Source: Deltaproteobacteria bacterium
Lineage (GTDB): Bacteria; Desulfobacterota; BSN033; UBA1163
NCBI GenBank assembly: GCA_016875155.1
Contig: VGSD01000234.1
Location: 1-5,262 of the forward strand
Direction: 5' to 3'
Length of the DNA stretch: 5,262 bases
The notes under the pieces are model-generated. The model did not search any database, was not told the DNA's origin, and saw only the letters and a program-made list of their open reading frames with translations. Both the position numbers and the translations under genes were made by a program. This document shows positions 1 through 4,757 of this stretch, piece after piece (the stretch's first letter is position 1; every line of letters begins with the position of its first letter).

Positions 1-594
1 CAAGCGGATCTTCAGCAGCGATTTCAGGGTAAAAACCTGGAAATCCGGCGAGTGGAAGTGGTTGGCCCAAAAGTGGGAAAAGATTTGAAGGCCAAGGCTC
101 TCTGGGCGGTGTCTCTCTCTTTTATCGCCATCCTCATTTACGTGGCATGGAGATTCAGGCAAATCTCTTTCGGATTGGGAGGAATTGCCGCCCTGGTCCA
201 CGACATCATTATCGCATACGGAGCCATATCCATTTTCGACCTTGAATATTCCCTGCCCCTGATGGCTGTTATCCTGACGATCATCGGATTCTCGATCAAT
301 GATACCATTGTCATCTTCGATCGGGTTCGGGAGGATGTCAAGAAATACAGGAAAGAGAACCTCGAAACGATCTTTAACACCGCCATCAACGAGACTCTCG
401 GACGGACGATCCTCACATCGGGAACCGTGATGATGGTTGTACTGATTCTCTTCTTTTTCGGAGGGCCAGTAATTCACGATTTTGCCCTGACACTCATCGT
501 GGGTCTCATTTCCGGAACCTATTCTACAATCTATGTAGCTAGCCCCGTCGTACTGTTCTGGGATAAACAGTTTAGCAGGAAGAAGAAACGTTAG
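1..594 (+). CDS. secF: Protein translocase subunit SecF, C-terminal part (5' end outside window)
   Basis: SecF pairs with SecD in the inner membrane and uses the proton motive force to help pull preproteins through SecYEG. The reading frame is open from base 1, so the 197 codons seen are the C-terminal part of a protein usually near 300 residues; a GTG at 52 is internal, not the start. The end of the first periplasmic domain is visible, with the family motif VVGPKVG just before a membrane segment (about nt 97-156). Four more hydrophobic segments follow at about 181-237, 253-318, 403-462 and 478-561. Family motifs are VHDI in the second of these and GFSINDTIVIFDRVRED across the third, the most conserved part of SecF. 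The protein ends in a basic tail (SRKKKR), as expected for a cytoplasmic C-terminus. secD presumably lies upstream. No intrinsic terminator is visible after the stop. Identity is near certain. Confidence 0.97.
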   Translation, partial: QADLQQRFQGKNLEIRRVEVVGPKVGKDLKAKALWAVSLSFIAILIYVAWRFRQISFGLGGIAALVHDIIIAYGAISIFDLEYSLPLMAVILTIIGFSINDTIVIFDRVREDVKKYRKENLETIFNTAINETLGRTILTSGTVMMVVLILFFFGGPVIHDFALTLIVGLISGTYSTIYVASPVVLFWDKQFSRKKKR

Positions 595-650
595 ATATTC
601 ATCCCCGCTCCTCATCCTCGTGTGAGTGAAAGCAAGAGATAGAGAAAAAG

Positions 651-669
651 GTAACTTCTTGACAGTTAC
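651..669. repeat. Short inverted repeat overlapping the rplM -35 box
   Basis: A perfect 6-bp inverted repeat, GTAACT (651-656) and AGTTAC (664-669), is separated by 7 nt. The spacer plus the first base of the right arm contain the TTGACA -35 hexamer at 659-664. It could be a regulator site or a weak hairpin at the end of the secF transcript, but no T-run follows, so it is not a standard terminator. Arms of this length can also arise by chance. Confidence 0.4.
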
Positions 670-688
670 GTTTCGAATGTCTTAAACT
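659..688 (+). promoter_or_regulatory. Candidate sigma70-type promoter for rplM-rpsI
   Basis: A perfect -35 hexamer TTGACA lies at 659-664 and a -10-like TAAACT (4 of 6 matches to TATAAT) at 683-688, with an 18-nt spacer. Transcription would start near 695, giving a leader of under 20 nt before the rplM ATG and leaving the ribosome binding site AAGGTGA (701-707) intact. The position, in the 117-nt gap between a membrane-protein gene and the ribosomal pair, fits. The -10 is imperfect, so this is an inference. Confidence 0.55.
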
Positions 689-711
689 AAAACGCTAATT
701 AAGGTGATTTT

Positions 712-1140
712 ATGAAGACCTATCAGGCTAAAAAAGAAGAAGTGGAACATCAGTGGTATCTTGTCGATGCAGAAGGGAAAGTCTTAGGAAGATTGGCGAC
801 TGAACTGGCTAACATCCTGAGGGGAAAAAAGAAACCGATTTATACTCCCCATGTGGATACGGGTGATTTTGTCATTGTCGTCAATGCCGGGAAAGTGGCT
901 TTGACCGGAAAGAAAATGAAGGATAAGATTTACTATCATCACACAGGGCATCCGGGTGGGATCAGGGAGATGAACGCTGAAAAGTTGTTAGCCAAGAAAC
1001 CCACTGAAATGATCCGGATCGCTGTGAAAGGGATGTTGCCTAAGACCAGTCTGGGCCGTCAGATGATACGAAAATTGAAGATCTATGCAGGGGCCAAACA
1101 TCCCCATGAAGCCCAGAAACCCATTTCACTTCAGGTTTAA
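712..1140 (+). CDS. rplM: 50S ribosomal protein L13
   Basis: L13 is an early-assembling protein of the large ribosomal subunit that binds 23S rRNA. The 142-residue product has the normal length for bacterial L13. Visible hallmarks are the N-terminal [16 protein letters not shown] region (residues 15-30), [16 protein letters not shown] (44-59), the [10 protein letters not shown] stretch (74-83) and the family signature around [14 protein letters not shown] (105-118), followed by [17 protein letters not shown] (121-137). The ATG is preceded by AAGGTGA at 701-707, a good Shine-Dalgarno site. rpsI follows after 96 nt, the usual pairing in bacteria. A candidate promoter lies just upstream. Nothing in the gene is odd. 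Confidence 0.99.
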   Translation: MKTYQAKKEEVEHQWYLVDAEGKVLGRLATELANILRGKKKPIYTPHVDTGDFVIVVNAGKVALTGKKMKDKIYYHHTGHPGGIREMNAEKLLAKKPTEMIRIAVKGMLPKTSLGRQMIRKLKIYAGAKHPHEAQKPISLQV

Positions 1141-1236
1141 TACCGAATAAATAAACGAATGGAAACGAATGAAACGAACTTTTCGCTAAATTTGCTGTCA
1201 TTCGGATAATTCGGATATTTTAAAAAGGAGAAAAAA
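1141..1236. repeat. rplM-rpsI spacer with short direct and inverted repeats
   Basis: AAACGAA occurs three times at 1153-1159, 1163-1169 and 1172-1178 (periods 10 and 9). ATTCGGATA occurs twice in perfect tandem at 1200-1208 and 1209-1217. The two sets are partly inverse: CGAAT is found at 1144-1148, 1156-1160 and 1166-1170, and its complement ATTCG at 1200-1204 and 1209-1213. The segment could fold in several registers or be a degenerate dispersed intergenic repeat. No good promoter or terminator is evident. The rpsI ribosome binding site AAAAGGAG at 1223-1230 lies at the right end. Confidence 0.6.
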
Positions 1237-1626
1237 GTGTCAGAACCCATCTATGCCACAGGAAAGAGAAAGACCTCGATTGCCCGGATCTGGTTGGAAC
1301 CGGGGGAGGGGAAATTTGTCGTTAACGAAAGGGCTCTGAAGGAGTATTTTGGTCGGGAGACCTGCGAGATGGTCATCATGCAGCCCTTTGATCTGACAGG
1401 GACCCGGAATCAATTCAATGTGAAAGCCAACGTCCATGGTGGAGGGATTGCTGGTCAATCCGAAGCGGTCCGGCATGGGATCTCAAAAGCCCTGCTCCAA
1501 GTCAAGGCGGAGTTTAAAGATGCCCTGAAAAAGGCTGGTCTTCTGACAAGGGATTCGAGGATTAAAGAGCGTAAGAAGTACGGATTGAGAGGAGCTCGAA
1601 GAAGACCTCAATACTCAAAACGTTAA
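1237..1626 (+). CDS. rpsI: 30S ribosomal protein S9
   Basis: S9 belongs to the head of the small ribosomal subunit; its C-terminal tail reaches the P site and contacts the tRNA anticodon stem-loop. The 129-residue product matches the family length. The N-terminal YATGKRKTSIARIWL (6-20), the family signature GGGIAGQSEAVRHGISKAL (68-86) and the basic tail KYGLRGARRRPQYSKR (114-129) ending in the invariant SKR are all present. Translation starts at GTG 1237, supported by AAAAGGAG (1223-1230) with a 6-nt gap to the GTG and by the normal S9 N-terminus. It is the last gene of the ribosomal unit, as an intrinsic terminator follows within about 30 nt. Confidence 0.99.
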   Translation: MSEPIYATGKRKTSIARIWLEPGEGKFVVNERALKEYFGRETCEMVIMQPFDLTGTRNQFNVKANVHGGGIAGQSEAVRHGISKALLQVKAEFKDALKKAGLLTRDSRIKERKKYGLRGARRRPQYSKR

Positions 1627-1651
1627 TTCCATGATCCTACGGATTTAAAGG

Positions 1652-1682
1652 AAAGGGGAGGTCTTTATGCCTCCCCTTTTTT
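1652..1682 (+). terminator. Intrinsic terminator after rpsI
   Basis: The stem AAAGGGGAGG (1652-1661) pairs perfectly with CCTCCCCTTT (1670-1679) over an 8-nt loop, giving seven mostly G-C pairs plus three A-T pairs. A run of six T (1677-1682) overlaps the end of the stem. This is a textbook Rho-independent terminator 26 nt after the rpsI stop. It insulates the ribosomal genes from the toxin-antitoxin module and argC. Confidence 0.92.
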
Positions 1683-1717
1683 ATTGAGTTTCCTGCTGTT
1701 GTTTCCACAGTGGCCTC

Positions 1718-1747
1718 TTGACAATATACAAAGATTGTATGTATATT
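1718..1747 (+). promoter_or_regulatory. Promoter of the toxin-antitoxin operon
   Basis: A perfect -35 hexamer TTGACA (1718-1723) and a -10 element TATATT (1742-1747, 5 of 6 matches to TATAAT) are separated by 18 nt. Transcription would begin near 1753-1756, giving a very short leader that still contains the GGGAGGG ribosome binding site (1757-1763). It lies directly downstream of the rpsI terminator and upstream of the antitoxin, and its spacer and -10 are covered by inverted repeats. Confidence 0.75.
1723..1747. promoter_or_regulatory. Probable antitoxin operator: nested inverted repeats in the promoter
   Basis: AATATACA (1723-1730) and TGTATATT (1740-1747) are perfect 8-bp inverted arms with a 9-nt spacer. 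Inside them, ATACAA (1726-1731) and TTGTAT (1735-1740) form a second perfect 6-bp inverted repeat with a 3-nt spacer, centred 2 nt to the left. The region runs from the last base of the -35 to the last base of the -10, so a bound protein would block RNA polymerase. Ribbon-helix-helix antitoxins typically bind such short palindromic half-sites in their own promoters. That this antitoxin is the ligand is inferred from position. Confidence 0.7.
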
Positions 1748-1756
1748 GATGGTGAT

Positions 1757-1772
1757 GGGAGGGATGACGATG
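1757..1772 (+). promoter_or_regulatory. Ribosome binding site that decides the antitoxin start
   Basis: GGGAGGG at 1757-1763 sits 6 nt before ATG 1770. The other in-frame candidates fit badly. TTG 1746 and ATG 1749 lie in or next to the -10 box, ATG 1755 overlaps the predicted transcription start and precedes the ribosome binding site, and ATG 1764 directly abuts it. ATG 1770 is therefore preferred. Confidence 0.7.
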
Positions 1773-2015
1773 AAATCGAGCACAGTCAATATCTCTTTCA
1801 ATGATGATCTCCTGAAGCAGATCGATCGGGTGGCAGAAGAAGAATCCCGGTCGCGTTCCGAGTTGATCCGGGAGGCGGCACGAGGCTACATTGAACGCAG
1901 GCATCGCTGGAGGCAGATATTTCATTCGGGCAAGATGAAAACCGCCGAGCAAGGGATGGTAGAATCCGATATCGAATCTGAAATTGCAGCCTATCGCAGA
2001 GAGAAGAAAAAATAG
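1770..2015 (+). CDS. Ribbon-helix-helix (CopG-like) antitoxin of a PIN toxin-antitoxin pair
   Basis: This 81-residue protein is predicted to neutralise the adjacent PIN-domain toxin and to repress their shared promoter. Its first half looks like a ribbon-helix-helix DNA-binding domain: a short strand STVNISF (residues 4-10), helix DDLLKQIDRVAEEES (12-26), then a turn and helix RSRSELIREAARGYIERR (27-44). This pattern is typical of CopG/Arc-fold dimers, in which the strand enters the DNA major groove. The second half is charged and probably disordered or helical (HRWRQIF to the lysine-rich end), as expected for a toxin-binding tail. The frame is open further upstream (TTG 1746, ATG 1749, 1755, 1764), but promoter and ribosome binding site positions favour ATG 1770. 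The TAG stop shares its G with the toxin GTG start, indicating translational coupling. The family assignment is by motif only, with no close homologue named. Confidence 0.85.
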   Translation: MKSSTVNISFNDDLLKQIDRVAEEESRSRSELIREAARGYIERRHRWRQIFHSGKMKTAEQGMVESDIESEIAAYRREKKK

Positions 2016-2428
2016 TGGTCAGGGTAGTTTTGGATACGAACGTTCTGATCTCCGCCATTCTTTTTGGAGGCAAACCCAGACGAGTTCTGGAGAAGGTCAT
2101 CCGTGGAGAAATCCAACTCTGCCTATCAGAACCCATTCTGGAAGAGTTGAGAGGAGTCTTGCGAAGGCCTAAGTTTGACTACTCCCCTGAAGCGGTTCAG
2201 GTTATCCTCGCAGAACTTATTGCCATTTCGGATTTTGTAAACCCTTCGAAAACCCTATGTGTGGTTTCGGAAGATGCGGAGGACAATAGAATCCTGGAAT
2301 GTGCGGTGGAAGGCGGAGCAAGTTACATTGTTACCGGAGATGTTCATCTGTTGAAGTTAGGCGGATATCGGGATATAAAGATACTCAACGCGAATGCGTT
2401 TTTAGATAAAATTTCTTCAGAAAAATAG
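2015..2428 (+). CDS. PIN-domain ribonuclease toxin (VapC-like, COG1569-type)
   Basis: This is predicted to be a magnesium-dependent endoribonuclease that inhibits translation by cutting RNA when its antitoxin is lost. The 137 residues form one PIN domain. The acidic metal-binding residues are in place: D7 in VVLDTNVLISA, E43/E44 in LSEPILEELRGVL, D90 in EDAEDNRILECA, and D109 in YIVTGDVHLLKL. The GGKPRRVLEKVI stretch after strand 1 and LRRPKF (49-54) recall the 'putative toxin, PIN family' group (COG1569) more than classical VapC. The start is GTG 2015, which overlaps the antitoxin TAG by one base; the upstream purine-rich GAGAG/AAG stretch is only a weak ribosome binding site, so translation probably depends on the antitoxin. 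The gene looks intact. argC begins 13 nt downstream. Its RNA target cannot be told from sequence. Confidence 0.9.
   Translation: MVRVVLDTNVLISAILFGGKPRRVLEKVIRGEIQLCLSEPILEELRGVLRRPKFDYSPEAVQVILAELIAISDFVNPSKTLCVVSEDAEDNRILECAVEGGASYIVTGDVHLLKLGGYRDIKILNANAFLDKISSEK
2351..2379 (+). promoter_or_regulatory. Candidate argC promoter inside the toxin gene
   Basis: TTGAAG (2351-2356, 4 of 6 matches to TTGACA) and TATAAA (2374-2379, 5 of 6 matches to TATAAT) are separated by the ideal 17 nt. A start near 2386 would give argC a leader of about 55 nt. Since the rpsI terminator blocks ribosomal readthrough, this would let argC be transcribed apart from the autoregulated toxin-antitoxin promoter. Matches of this quality occur by chance, so it is only a candidate. 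Confidence 0.4.
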
Positions 2429-2441
2429 GAAAGGAAGACGG

Positions 2442-3482
2442 ATGAAAACAAAAGTGGCCATTATTGGAGCAACAGGGTACACAGGGGCAGAACTTCTGCG
2501 TCTTCTTCTTCATCACCCTGAGGTGGAGGTGACGGCGCTGACCTCTCAAAAATATGCAGGCCTTCCGATTGGACAGGTCTTTCCATCCTTAATGAAAGCC
2601 CTCCAGATAACATGTGAGGAGCTCAACATAGAGCAGATATCAAAGAAAGCAGATCTGATCTTTACAGCGCTTCCCCATAAGACTGCGATGGAAACAGTCC
2701 CTCTATTTTATCGGTCAGGCAAACGAGTGGTTGACCTGAGCGCTGATTTTCGATTGAAGGACGCTTCGGTTTATGAACGCTGGTATCAGAAGCATATTGC
2801 TTCCGATCTTCTTGGCGAGTCCGTCTACGGACTTCCGGAACTCCATCGGGATAAAATCCGAGGCGCTAAGATTGTGGGCAACCCAGGTTGCTATCCTACT
2901 GGGGCATTGATTGGTTTAGCGCCTTTATTGAAGGGTGGACTGGTTTCCCACGAAGGTATTGTTGTTGATTCCAAGTCGGGAGTCAGCGGTGCGGGAAGGG
3001 ATGTGGTCCTGGAATCGCTTTTCTGTGAGGTGAATGAGGGAGTCAAGGCGTATAAGATCTTTGCACACCGACACACTCCTGAGATTGAGCAAGAGTTGAG
3101 TTTACTGGGTCAGAGAAAGATTGCAGTCACCTTCGTCCCCCATCTTATTCCGATGGACCGAGGAATTCTAAGTTCCATCTATGTCCAGTTGACAAAGAAG
3201 ATGAAAACTGAAGAACTCTTAAATGCTTTTCAGGAATGTTATGAAGGGGAACCTTTTGTCCGAATTTATCCGAAGGGGAAACTTCCTAACACCAAAGATG
3301 TAAGGGGTTCCAATTTTTGTGATATTGGGCTGGTGGTCAGTGAGCCCGGTGATCGTGCTGTGATCGTCACAGCCATAGATAATCTGGTCAAGGGGGCATC
3401 CGGCGAAGCCATTCAGAACATGAATATCATGCTGGGATATCCCGAAACCATGGGCCTTGAAGTTATCCCGCTGGCTCCTTAA
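2442..3482 (+). CDS. argC: N-acetyl-gamma-glutamyl-phosphate reductase
   Basis: ArgC is a cytoplasmic enzyme that uses NADPH to reduce N-acetylglutamyl 5-phosphate to N-acetylglutamate 5-semialdehyde, the third step of arginine (ornithine) synthesis. The 346-residue product has the usual length of the long bacterial form. Seen are the nucleotide-binding loop GATGYTGAELLRLL (residues 9-22), VDLSADFRL (97-105), the YGLPEL motif (129-134), the active-site cysteine C150 in VGNPGCYPTG, the SKSGVSGAGR loop (177-186), the likely catalytic histidine H211 in AHRHTPEI, and the C-terminal DNLVKGASGEAIQNMNIMLG. AAGGA (2431-2435) lies 6 nt before the ATG. It follows the toxin by 13 nt, so it is probably cotranscribed with the toxin-antitoxin pair unless the candidate promoter at 2351 is used. 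Its last 20 bases overlap the convergent glpC tail. No arginine-repressor box was recognised. Confidence 0.99.
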   Translation: MKTKVAIIGATGYTGAELLRLLLHHPEVEVTALTSQKYAGLPIGQVFPSLMKALQITCEELNIEQISKKADLIFTALPHKTAMETVPLFYRSGKRVVDLSADFRLKDASVYERWYQKHIASDLLGESVYGLPELHRDKIRGAKIVGNPGCYPTGALIGLAPLLKGGLVSHEGIVVDSKSGVSGAGRDVVLESLFCEVNEGVKAYKIFAHRHTPEIEQELSLLGQRKIAVTFVPHLIPMDRGILSSIYVQLTKKMKTEELLNAFQECYEGEPFVRIYPKGKLPNTKDVRGSNFCDIGLVVSEPGDRAVIVTAIDNLVKGASGEAIQNMNIMLGYPETMGLEVIPLAP

Positions 3483-4674
3483 GTGCCTTTCTTAAAATCT
3501 GGATGGGGTGCAAGACGTTCAGGCCGGTTAAATGGCGGATCTGCATGCGGCACCCCTCACAGTCCGTGAGGACGACATCAGGTTTTAACTTGTCAATCGC
3601 TTCTTTTAGGTCCTTCCCAATTTCCTGAGAGATCTCGTATTTTTCCCTTTTAAAGCCGAAGGTCCCTCCAAGTCCGCAACAGTCCGCCTCAATATTTTCA
3701 ATCTCTAACCGAGGAATGAGCCGTAGAATTTCAAGGGCAGGCAAGCCAATTCCAAGAGACCTGAGATGGCAGGGAGCAAAATAAGCAACTTTTATTGGAA
3801 GCTCTATGAATTGAACCTTGAGGTCTCCTTTTTCATTCAGGTTTTTTAAAAACTCGAAGAGATCGAAAAGATGTTCGGCTACTTCTTCCGACCCTGGAAT
3901 ATTTAACAGTCGGTTATATTCATGCCTGATCATATGGCCGCAACTGGTCGAAGAGTAGATCATTTCAGTTCCTGAGCGAATTGTCTCCAAGAGGGAAGGG
4001 ACATTTTTCAATCCCATCTCTCTTGCTCCCTTGAAATCTCCATTTCCGAGCATGGGAAGACCGCAGCATTCCTGAGGCGGGAGAAAGACCTCAAAGCCGT
4101 TTGCCTCAAGGACTTGCACCATTGCCTTTCCGACTTCGACTTCATTCGTATTGATATAGCAACCGTAAAAATAAGCAACCTTTCTCTCCCCTTTTGGTGG
4201 ATGCTCTCTAAACCATTGTCTGAACGTGGGAGACTGGTAGGCGGGCAGTTCCCTTCTTTTGTCGATGTCTAAAAGATGATCCGCAAGCCATTTGACCATC
4301 CGGTTCTTTAAAAGAAAATTGGTGATGATAGATAGGAACGATGCCATTCTGGAAAAGAGGTAGGTATGGGTGAGGAGCCAATCACGAAGAGGCCTGCCCT
4401 TTTCGTCAAGATATTTTGCCTTGGCCATGAGGTTCAGTTCCGAAATGGGGACACCGGAAGAACAGGCTAGATCGCAGAGGTGGCAGCCAATGCAGAGATC
4501 AATCCATTTATCCACAGAGGGATCTCCGGGTTTTCGAAATCGCTCTGCCCCTGGCCCTGCGTGCTTTGGACCCGGGAAAAGGGGGGTCACCCGTGAAACC
4601 GGACAGACCGCCATGCAGTTCGCACAACGGATACAAACATCCGCATTGGTTTTGGGCCAAGTTTTTTGGTTCAT
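3463..4674 (-). CDS. glpC: Anaerobic glycerol-3-phosphate dehydrogenase subunit C (Fe-S electron transfer)
   Basis: GlpC attaches the GlpAB dimer to the membrane and carries its electrons through iron-sulfur clusters to quinone. The 403 residues match the family (about 400). Two classical 4Fe-4S motifs come first: C14-C17-C20-C24P and C61-C64-C67-C71, flanking FPGPKHAGP (33-41). Residues about 100-135 are hydrophobic or amphipathic, a possible membrane contact. Two CCG (cysteine-rich) domains follow: C172, C203-C204-G and C245 in the first; C302, C332-C333-G and C372-x2-C375 in the second. The first domain ends in STSCG, so it lacks the first cysteine of the usual CxxC. Related proteins (GlcF, LutA/LldE, HdrD-like) share these domains; the upstream glpB decides the assignment. 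The ATG (4674) is the only usable start in frame, because a stop lies upstream at 4734-4732. The best ribosome binding sequence is 16 nt away, which is unusual. The 3' end overlaps argC by 20 bp. Confidence 0.95.
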   Translation of the reverse strand: MNQKTWPKTNADVCIRCANCMAVCPVSRVTPLFPGPKHAGPGAERFRKPGDPSVDKWIDLCIGCHLCDLACSSGVPISELNLMAKAKYLDEKGRPLRDWLLTHTYLFSRMASFLSIITNFLLKNRMVKWLADHLLDIDKRRELPAYQSPTFRQWFREHPPKGERKVAYFYGCYINTNEVEVGKAMVQVLEANGFEVFLPPQECCGLPMLGNGDFKGAREMGLKNVPSLLETIRSGTEMIYSSTSCGHMIRHEYNRLLNIPGSEEVAEHLFDLFEFLKNLNEKGDLKVQFIELPIKVAYFAPCHLRSLGIGLPALEILRLIPRLEIENIEADCCGLGGTFGFKREKYEISQEIGKDLKEAIDKLKPDVVLTDCEGCRMQIRHLTGLNVLHPIQILRKALKEPAG

Positions 4675-4696
4675 ACTTTTTGTATAGTAACTCCCC
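4675..4696 (-). promoter_or_regulatory. Unusual glpC ribosome binding region
   Basis: Reading the minus strand, the only strong purine motif before the glpC ATG is GGGGAG, ending at 4691, which leaves 16 nt to the start instead of the usual 5-9. That motif is also the 3' outer arm of the palindrome at 4688-4734, so folding would hide it. The bases next to the ATG are A-rich (ACAAAAAGT) without a Shine-Dalgarno match. glpC translation may thus be weak, coupled to glpB, or controlled by the hairpin. Confidence 0.5.
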
Positions 4697-4734
4697 CCGC
4701 CCCCTCTTAATTTAAGAGGGGGTTGGAGGAGTTA
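4688..4734. repeat. REP-like 47-nt imperfect palindrome in the glpB-glpC spacer
   Basis: The outer arms TAACTCC (4688-4694) and GGAGTTA (4728-4734) are perfect complements. The inner arms CCCCCTCTTAA (4700-4710) and TTAAGAGGGGG (4712-4722) are also perfect around a single central T; as a hairpin this is a 9-bp stem with loop AATTT. The two arm pairs are joined by a 5-by-5 nt stretch with only partial pairing. The C-run/G-run arms with an AT-rich centre resemble dispersed intergenic palindromes common in many anaerobe genomes. A T-run is missing on both sides, so it is not an intrinsic terminator. Copies elsewhere cannot be checked from this window. Confidence 0.75.
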
Positions 4735-4757
4735 TGATATTGGTGCTTGGAATTTGG

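Noticed and set aside
1192..1221. Promoter for rpsI (TTGCTG, 18 nt, TATTTT)
   Set aside because: Only 3 of 6 and 4 of 6 matches in an AT-rich repeat spacer; rpsI is normally cotranscribed with rplM.
1746..1769. Longer antitoxin starting at TTG 1746 or ATG 1749
   Set aside because: Those codons fall in or next to the predicted -10 element and before the GGGAGGG ribosome binding site, so they would probably not be transcribed.
1665..1952. 95-codon minus-strand open frame over the rpsI terminator and antitoxin
   Set aside because: It reads antisense through a terminator, the promoter/operator and the RHH domain; composition is typical of a shadow frame.
1798..2136. 112-codon minus-strand open frame
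   Set aside because: Antisense to the well-supported antitoxin and toxin genes, with no motif.
1984..2172. 62-codon plus-strand frame between antitoxin and toxin
   Set aside because: Out of frame with both genes and overlapping the PIN motif region; a shadow.
3555..3571. CCTCAC/GTGAGG hairpin downstream of argC as its terminator
   Set aside because: It lies within glpC codons for the conserved CEGC region, has only 6 bp and is not followed by T residues.
4370..4687. 105-codon plus-strand open frame
   Set aside because: It lies opposite the Fe-S region of glpC, whose cysteine motifs are clear; the product has no recognisable motif and no good ribosome binding site.
4688..4734. Intrinsic terminator between glpB and glpC
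   Set aside because: The hairpin is strong but no T-run follows it on either strand, and the flanking genes are consecutive members of one enzyme operon.
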